DNA from: Dendrobium chrysotoxum
Taxonomy: Eukaryota; Streptophyta; Magnoliopsida; Asparagales; Orchidaceae
DNA length: 64,000 nt
Direction: 5' to 3'
Assembly: GCA_019925795.1 (NCBI GenBank)
Contig: CM034314.1
Location: 79,790,780 to 79,854,779, forward strand
This document shows, piece after piece, positions 55,911 through 64,000 of the stretch (position 1 is its first letter; each line of letters opens with the position of its first letter). The notes below the pieces were generated by a model. That model searched no databases, was not told where the DNA came from, and saw only the letters and a list, made by a program, of their open reading frames with translations. Position numbers and translations under genes: made by a program.

Positions 55911-57989
55911 GCTCTTCTAAACCCATCATAGACCGGCCTATTTGGTCCGTTTTGTTCCGACGTCGAACCGGTTCAGAGATGCTCATAGCAATCAGATTCA
56001 GACTGGTTTGTTTGTACCGACAGAATTGTGAAGAACGAGTTTCTTCTAAAGCTGTGCCCTTAATGGCGTACGAAGTTTGGAAAGGGTTTCATTTTAACTA
56101 TTGAGGAATAGGATGTAATGAACAAATGAAAGAAAATAGGAAATGAACAATCAACAATTTATAAATATAAATTTATAATGGTGCTATAAAATGTTTAATT
56201 TTTTTTTTTAAATTAGCATCTTCAATATATATATATATATATATGAGAAGATTATAATCTTCAGAAACCTAAAAATTTGATCTCAATTGATGGTGAAGAG
56301 ATTGATGAAATAAATTTTTTTGAGGTTTGTTAGTTGACATAAATATCCATATCTCAACATCTCGAGAGAATTCTGGGCTACCAAACGGTACAATTAATAT
56401 AATGTTAGGCAAGCAATCAATATATGTCGTTCAATACATGTGAGAAGCCTCAATGGAGTGTTCTATAAGAGATTTATAGAAAATATAAATATTTGACATT
56501 GTAGAGGTGTTAGAGAAAATTTTTGATGTTATAAGTGGCTTTATATAGAATGGATTGTAATTCTAAGTAGGTGACTGAGCTAAGAATTAAAGAAGTATTC
56601 AATTTTATAAGAAGGCAAACCCAATATAGGGTGATGTTAGTTTTGCCCAAGAGGAATGCAAAAGGAAATATTTATATGATAGTCTAGGATTTTTTTAGTG
56701 AAACCACTCGGTGTTAAGATAGTCTCAAGTTTAAAGGACTTCGACAAAATAGTTAAGATTACTCGGCTGTTAATGTGGGTCACTAGTTCATCTTAGAGTG
56801 GCACTTGAATGGTCAATGTTGCATTATGAAGTCAAATTTTAAATTTGGTGTATATTCTCCCTTTATTTTGGGGCCCTATAAATAATTTATAGGGTTTTTA
56901 AATGAAGTCCCTTTCATCTTCTAGTGATCTTCCTTCTTTAGAACTACAAGCTCTTATAATATTTTTCTCATAATAATAGTTATGAAACATGGCTAAGATA
57001 TGAGCATATTAGGGTGAGGAAAGTGCATTGCCTAGAAATGATGAGCCAAAGGAGAAAGATGCAATATAGATTGAGAATGTTAGAATGGCCACATTAGATA
57101 GCAAGGAGTTTCCAATAGCATGGGAGCAATAGGCTCGTTGAGTGTTTATAGAAGGTGGCTAACATGTTGAAAGAGGGAAGGAAGAAAGATGTGTTAACCC
57201 CACAAACAAAAGCAAAGGAAGGGACTCTTGTTGATGCTTTGATGTAGGTTTTAATTGAGGTGGTTAGTCTCACCATTATAATAATGAATGTCACTATCGA
57301 TGCAAATACAAGAGCAAACATGTTTATGCTTCTAATAAGGAGACTAATGTGAACAACAGGAGTTAATTCCAAAGAAAGAATGGCCGGTATGAACACTAAA
57401 ATCTAGCTCAATGTTTTAGTCAAAAAAGAGTTAAAAGAGCTTAATCCATTTGAGAGTTTATAAGAAAGGAAGAAAAACTTGGTGAAAGGATTTATAAATA
57501 CGGGAATTGTAATAGGAATAATTATGTCAAAATCATTTAATTTACCTTTGAGTTGAATACTTGAATATATTAGTGTATTTAACCTTGTACCTTTCATGAC
57601 GGAAAGAAAACATTACCATCATTGGAATAGCAAACTCAATGTAGTTCGTATTGTTTAATGATAACCTCATTGGTCTATAGCCTTTTAGGATATTTCCTTG
57701 ATATTAAGATAGGGTATATACCATGATGTCCTTAATTGAGTGGAGACCATAAATATATTTGGACATAGTATTGATGATTTATATGTTTAATATGAAGTAG
57801 TCATGAACTCTTTGGGAATATCCAAGAGTATCCAAGAGGCTTAAATGTGTTGGGCATAGAAACAAGCATAAAAGTGAGAGATACTACTTACAAAAGTTAT
57901 TGTGAGAGCCTATCAAAGGGATTTATTGAGAATGCATGTCAAGATAGGTAATTCAGAGAATATATGAGATAAACTATAATACATATAGC
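55911..57989. other. Intergenic DNA, nothing recognised
   Basis: An (AT)n stretch at 56225-56244. The rest has no gene or element ends that I can support; phrases around 57000-57600 have a degraded retroelement look but match no domain. Confidence 0.4.
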
Positions 57990-57997
57990 CGAGATAG

Positions 57998-58597
57998 TAG
58001 GGGTGTCAAAATCTGACACGACCCGAAACCCGACCTGAAAAATTTTGGGTTCGGGTCAACCCGTTTGCTTTACGGGTCGAGTTCGGGTTTGCATTTTTGA
58101 CCCGTTTCGAGTTGACCTGGAAACCCAAAATTAACCTGTCTATGACCCGATAACTTCATCGCGTGCCAGTGCTCTGTTGCGGTGTCGCCTCGTCATCAGG
58201 GCCTCAGGCCGTCACTTCACCGTCGCGTCAGGCCGTACTGCCGCAGTCGCGTCGCCGGCCTAAGCTACAAAACCAAACCGGCATGTCAGCCGTGAGTCAT
58301 CTCATGAGATCAAGATCTATGTTGGCTAGTCACACCGGCAACCGGCAGGCCGCTCCGACACCGCGGTCCGTTGCATCTCCTCCATGGCTCCAGCACCACC
58401 CTGGCTGGCCTCGCTTGTTCACAAGCATCAATTTTTGTGGATTGGGTCGGATCAACCCGTAATCTTCACAGGTAGGGTTCAGGTTGAAAATTCGAACTCG
58501 TTTGTAAAATTGGGTCAGGTTCGGGTTGACCCGTTTAGACCTGGGTCAACTCGGGTTCAACTTGAACCCGACCCGCCAACCCATTTTGACACCCCTA
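57998..58597. mobile_element. 600-bp hAT-type non-autonomous element
   Basis: Terminal inverted repeat TAGGGGTGTCAAAAT at both ends, flanked by CGAGATAG (57990-57997) and CGAGATAA (58598-58605), an 8-bp duplication with one mismatch as expected for hAT. Subterminal regions are dense in CGGGT/ACCCG motifs, a usual pattern for transposase binding. The middle (about 58155-58440) is GC-rich and unlike the ends, perhaps captured host sequence. No transposase. Confidence 0.88.
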
Positions 58598-58609
58598 CGA
58601 GATAACATA

Positions 58610-59953
58610 TACAAATATTTGAGATTTGTTAATCAAGATACTGATAAGAGAGAAATGTATTATCCCAATTACACTTATTTTCATAAAAATGCTATGTAAA
58701 TCTATCTTTTTGTGCAGGAAAGAAGCAAAATACTCCATAATTGAAGGAGCACCCCACCGTGGTGTCATAGCACTATACTCATCCTCATCGCTGGAGTGCT
58801 ATAACGACGCACTATAGTAGTAAAGGGCTAAATACAAATAGAGAGTAAGGCACAAAAGCACCAAGGAAGGAGCATCGCAGTGCTAGGACCAAGTGCCGCA
58901 ACGCCAAATCGTCGTAGCGCAGTGATGGGTGACAGTTACTAACAGTTGAACCGGCAAACCAATGCGATGACTAACTATTTGGCACATCAATTCAATAGTA
59001 TCGTAGTGCTACCCAGGTCAGCATTGTAGTGCTAGTTCAATTATCTGTAAAAACTATAAATATGAAGCTTATTTCTTATGTAAGGAGCTGAATACTACTA
59101 TGGGAAGATGGATGGCCATTTATTATTTGAACTCAATTTAACAGAGGGAGAGCAACACAAATAAGTCAGTTCTACTGATCAGAGTTTGTATCATGTTGTA
59201 AAGAATTTCTTGGTGATATATATCCTTAACCTACCTTGTGTATTTTTATTTTATTTTGAAATGAATTGTGTTTATTTAGTTTAATTTTCATGACTCGCTA
59301 GAACTTTTCTCTGGGCTTATGATATGTTAAAAATCATGTTTGGTTAAGATTAGATCTGAATATCATGAATCATAATATGTTATTATTAAATCCTTCGTTC
59401 TAATTTTAGTTTATGTATAGGCCTTGCATAAACTTAAAATATAGTGTGAGCTATAGCCTCGTTAGAGAAATATTAGAATAATTAGAGGATTTAAAACAAG
59501 CTTTTTCTATGCATAGACATATGATGGATAGAGTCTTAGAATCTTAAGGAGATATAATCTCTATAGTTGAGAGAAATCTTAGCTGGATATTCCAGTGAGC
59601 TCGATAGAGACAAGGAATATTTATTCTTTGATTCACAATAACATTAATAGATATCTGACTTTTACACTTATTGAGTTTTTAAGTATAAATGGTTTAGAGT
59701 GACTTAAAGATATATAGGATTTTCAATTTTAAGACTTAGGTTATAAATTTTCATTAGCACATCCTTTACTTTATACAGATAAGATAAATTTGATAATTTA
59801 TATAAGCACTACCAGAATGAAGTTAGGGTGATTCTTATTCTCGTGAGAATTATTCTACTCATTACTTTATTACTTGAGACGATACGTGCACTTGCATAAA
59901 ATCAGAGTTTACACACAAAATAACCTATTTATAGTGGGAAGCTGTCAAGTTTT
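58610..59953 (+). mobile_element. Probable decayed 5' LTR of the downstream Gypsy relic
   Basis: Lies upstream of gag-like sequence and ends near a decayed primer-site sequence. Contains repeated GTGCTA/CGCAGTGCTA phrases at 58790-59040 and AACTATAAATATGAAGC at about 59068, as in plant Gypsy (Athila-type) LTR promoters. Ends not defined. Confidence 0.4.
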
Positions 59954-59971
59954 TGACACATTTACCAAGAA
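59954..59971 (+). other. Possible decayed Gypsy primer-binding site
   Basis: TGACACATTTACCAAGAA aligns to the TGGCGCCGTTGCCGGGG-type site of Athila/Tat Gypsy elements, mostly by G-to-A changes. This is inferred from recalled consensus. Confidence 0.4.
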
Positions 59972-60179
59972 TATTGGATAATTATCATTTTATTCACTTT
60001 ATATTGTTCAAAGAATTACTAATTTAATATTATCATTATCTTTATTTATCCTGCTCTGTGTTGGTACTGTAGTTATTGTTATTATAGTAATAGATTGCTG
60101 CATTGTAATTGTTTAATTGTGTTATGATTTATAATTTCATTTAGTGTGTGTTTTTGTATGCATATTAGAGCTCAACTAG

Positions 60180-62545
60180 GAGAAGTCTTGTTTGATCATG
60201 AGGAAGAAAAAATCCTTAAAAAAATAATAAAAATATTTAGGAATGGTTAACCCAGTGCAAGAAAAGAACCAACCTATACCACTTAGAAAATATACAAATC
60301 TCATGCTAGAGGGAATCTATCAAAGCATTAATTGACTCAATATTCAAGATAATAATTTTGAGATAAAGCCTGTTATCATCCAAATGGTACAAATTTCCTA
60401 GTTTAGAGAAATTCCTATAGAGTATCCTAATTGTTATATGGCTAATTTATTAGAGATTTGATCAACATTTAAGTATAACAAGGTCTCCATTGACACTGTT
60501 AGATTATTTCTGTTCTCCTTGAGGGATAAGGATAAGGTGTGGTTGAACTTCCCCCCATACTCAATTACCACATGGATTAATTTAGCTCATAAGTTCTTAG
60601 CCAGGTACTTCTTTCCATCCAAAACTGTAAAACTTGGGAATAACATCATTTTATTCATCAATTAGATGGAGAATCAATATATAAAGCTTGGGAGAGATTT
60701 AAGAAATTATTTAGGAAGTGTCCACACCATGTATTGCCTGATTGGCTTATCATCCAGACCTTTTATAATGGACTTATGAGATCTCTTAGATTAATTATTG
60801 ATGTTGATGTTAGAGGTTCTTTGATATCCAAACCTTTCAACGAAGCATATGCTTTAATTGAAGAAATGACCACCAATAATTTACAATAGCCTTCTGAGAG
60901 AGTGAACCCTAGAAGTGGCTAGTGTGTATGAATCCGATGCCTTATCTATTTTGACTGCTCAACTAGTTGTTATCTATAGGAAATTGGATAATATTAGAGT
61001 TAGTACATGCCAAGGTACACCCATACTAGTAGAGAAGAATATCTGTGGAACATGTAGTAGCCAAATGTCTTAGGGGTTGAATCCTTAAATTCCATTAACA
61101 ATAGACAAAACAACCCTTATTTTAATACTTACAATATAGGTTGGAAGAATCACCCCAATTTTTAATTAAATAATAATCCTAATGGGGGTAGTCATTAAAA
61201 TCCTAATCAACCAAACCCTGTAAGAAATTGGAACCCACCTTCATAGAATTATGGAAACCCAAGGCCTAATTATCCTCCTAGATTCAAATTCAATAACTAA
61301 ATCAAGGATAAGAGGCCTTCTATAAAAGACATAGTTTTTGGAAATGGACCATAATTATAGAGTCAGGCTACTGTAATAAGCAATATTGAAAATTAATGCA
61401 GTTAGCTAGTTTCATAAATAATAGACCCCAACGAGCCTTGCCTAACAATACAGAGGTAAATCCTAAGAAAAAAAAAGATAAGGAGCATTGTAAAGCTATT
61501 TAGCTAAGACGTAAGAGAGAGTTAGAAGAAATGGTTATGAATAAGGATCAACCTGAGGAGGAGACATATATAGAAGAACTTGTAAAACCCACTACGACTG
61601 AAGAATAACCTCAACCTGATAAGGAAATAAAAAAATCCATTAGAAAGGTTTTTGAGAGGCCACCACCACCATTTGCCTAAAGGTTATTAAAGTAGAATGT
61701 AGATAGACAACTCTCTTGATTTTTGGAAATATTTTAAAAGTTTACTATTAAATTTCATTTACTGAAGCTTTAGAGCAGATGTGTACCTAGGCTAAGTTCA
61801 TGAAAGAAATTTTGAGTAAGAAAAGAAAATTATGAGACTTTGGAACTATTGCCCTGACCGAGGAATGTAGTGCAATCCTACAAAAGAAATTCCCTCAAAA
61901 GCTTAAGGATCTAGGTAGTTTTATCATTCTTATAGCTAAGGGGGATAAATTTTATTGGAGGATATTATGTGATAGGAGCTAGCATAAATCTCATGCCCTT
62001 GTCCATATTTAAGAGACTAGACCTAGGAGAAATACAACCCACCATTATTACCCTTCTGTTAGTAGACTGTTCATTCACTTATCTAAGGGGGGTGATAGAG
62101 GATGTGCTATTCAAGGTAGATAGGTTTATCTTCCCTATTGACTTTATTGTCTTAGACATGGAGGAAGACATGGAGATACCTATTATCTTGGGTAGACCTT
62201 TCTTAGCCCCATGAAGGGTTATGATTGATGTGTAGAAGGGAGAGTTGAGTATGAGGGTTAAGGACCAGGAAGTGACCTTGAATGTATTGAAGTCTATGAA
62301 GTTCCCTAAGGATCATAGCGAGGACTATCATAGATTGGATTTAGTTGATGATTGTGTAGAGGATTTTATGAAAGAATTATTAATTGATAGTTCTTTGCAG
62401 AGTTCACGATGTGAGGATGACATAGGAGAGGTAGGTGGAGATTTAATGCATATGGTTGGTGAAATTCCTAGAGTGTTTAGGGAGAGGTATAGCATTTTAG
62501 ATACATCATCTCTAGGCAAGTCCTTGAAACCATCAATTATATAAG
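60180..62545 (+). pseudogene. Gypsy retrotransposon gag-protease relic
   Basis: Gag-like sequence around 60510-60780 (WLNFPPYSITTW, AHKFLARYFFPSKTVKLGN), then retroviral-type aspartic protease sequence at 61960-62300. There ASINLMPLSIFKRLDLGE, RGVIEDVLFKVDRFIFPIDF and EIPIILGRPFLAP match plant Gypsy (Athila/Tat-type) protease. The catalytic DLGA-type motif is broken by a frameshift just before ASINLMP, and many stops occur. No reverse transcriptase, RNase H or integrase follows. Non-functional. Confidence 0.82.
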
Positions 62546-63760
62546 CATCTATTCTTGAATTAAAAGCCTTGTCTGCTCACTTAAAGTATTTAAAGGATAA
62601 CATCAAATTATAATATTTAAATGAAAGCCCATCAGCCCACCATACTGTACAGGTCAGTTAGTCTCCATCCAACGTCATTGAAACTATTTTTTATTTGTCA
62701 TCCGAGATATTATTATTATAGTATTATAACAGTAATAGTGATCAGCTATTTCCCAATCACATACCCATTTTTATTCTTAATGCTTGCATTAATAATATGC
62801 TTAAATAAAAATATTTAATTATTTATTCAATACAAATTATATAAAATTTAATAATTTTTATTTCACCAAGTGAAATTCAGTAACATTACAGTCAAAATGC
62901 TCATATTGTCTACATTTATCACATAATAAAAGTTGTGGTAAAAGTTTGTTAAAAATTAAGATATTGTAACTTCTATAAGTTTTGATCAAATTAAAATACA
63001 TAAAATATAAAATATATAAAATTATTAAAATAAAAAATAGGGTAATTATTCTTTACAATGAGATGAGCAAAACTCCCAATAAGGTTAACTGATGAAAATC
63101 GCTCAATGGCCTCCAAATCTAGGTTTTCTTTTTCTCTCTCCTATCTTTTCTTCTCCAATTTCATTTCTTGATCTCTATTGAGCCGAATAAAAGGGATAAA
63201 AAAAGGATTTAATGGATTCTATAATGGGTTAAGATATTTATAATAAAATAATAATATGATATAAATATAATTATATAATTTATTTAGTTTTCAGTGTAAA
63301 ATTTTTATAAATTCTCTTATATCTTCAAATTCAAAGCTCCAAAATTATAGAAAAATAACTATAAAATAGCCCATCATGTTTAAAAAATTTTGGTGAAATT
63401 AATTTGCAAAATGGACACCAAACAGTCCCAAAACTCTTATTTTTACCAATATGCATTAATTTCTTAAGGATTTGTAATGCCTTAAAATTAGGAAAAAAAT
63501 TAGTGTAATTAAAGCACTATAATATCTATGCTATGGCCAAGACTGTTTGTGATTTGAACTTATAATGACTACTAAAAATGTTATTTCATTGGATCAAAAT
63601 ATGTGTTATTATAATTTACCTCCTTAAAAAAATATCGTCCCTTATATTTTCTTAAAGATTCAGGCACAAACTCGATATAAACAAAATTCGTACGATCATA
63701 ACTCAAATAAAATTAAACTAAATAAAAAATCGAAAAAAATATAATCATGATGTTCATTCA
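62546..63760. other. AT-rich intergenic DNA, nothing recognised
   Basis: No further retroelement domain follows the protease; the sequence is very AT-rich, with no gene or RNA. Confidence 0.45.
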
Positions 63761-63769
63761 TTACAGAAA

Positions 63770-64000
63770 AATCATCCAAAATTGACGAAATTTTTCCGCC
63801 GAATTTTCTGGTGAAATTACTAGCGAAAAAACCTGCCGCTTGGTACGAGTGATTTTTTTGCCAAAAAGTCTAATAGAAATATTTTGCTAGCTACTATGCC
63901 TCCTAATATATTTTTTTCATCAGATTGCCCGCCGTTGATAAGTAATTCATGTATGGCAAAAATTTTCGTCGAAAATTTTGCTGGAAAATGCTCTATTTCG
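63770..64000. mobile_element. Possible CACTA-type transposon subterminal region (cut by window edge)
   Basis: Repeated inverted short motifs such as TTGACGAAATTTTTCCGCCG and TTTTCGTCGAAAATTTTGCT resemble the CCGACGAAA-type subterminal arrays of plant CACTA elements. The terminal CACTA and 3-bp duplication are outside the window or lost. Confidence 0.3.

Overview
The window comes from a nuclear plant genome, almost certainly a flowering plant. The evidence is one long spliced gene with GT-AG introns that matches land-plant AP-4 adaptin, plus abundant plant-type LTR retrotransposons, RTE-like LINE sequence, and PIF/Harbinger-, hAT- and Mutator-type MITEs. I cannot name the species from sequence alone. 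Nothing bacterial, organellar or CRISPR-like is present.

Layout. (1) 1-11.5 kb: two paralogous copies of a small secreted cystatin-like gene on the minus strand. One is cut by the left edge (1-311); the other is complete (9342-9782). Each carries about 2.2 kb of homologous upstream DNA, so gene and promoter were duplicated together. The copies differ by a 568-bp MITE, a microsatellite expansion and a local compensated frameshift. Between them (about 2.5-9.0 kb) lies repeat-like, non-coding DNA. (2) 12.4-17.1 kb: LTR remnants, including a solo LTR with a 5-bp target duplication, and a small MITE. (3) 17.6-55.6 kb: one minus-strand gene encoding the epsilon subunit of the AP-4 adaptor complex. 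It has eleven coding exons and 953 predicted residues, with every intron in phase 0. It spans 37.4 kb from ATG to stop. Intron 4 alone is 21.9 kb and is packed with nested transposons: a degenerate Copia element interrupted by a solo LTR, an RTE-like LINE interrupted by a 3-kb LTR-like insertion, an LTR pair almost without an internal region, a Mutator-type MITE and a 0.9-kb MITE. (4) 55.9-64.0 kb: intergenic DNA with a 600-bp hAT-type element, a decayed Gypsy gag-protease relic, and a possible CACTA end at the right edge.

Only the AP-4 gene and the cystatin-like pair look like functional host genes. The most informative structures are insertions that can be read at base level because an empty site, a paralogous copy or the interrupted host element is also in the window. 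They allow a relative dating of events. The most distinctive element is an LTR family with TGATG...CATCA ends and an initiator-Met tRNA primer site. It occurs four times within the introns of the one AP-4 gene, at lengths from 1.2 to 3.0 kb and always without a coding region.
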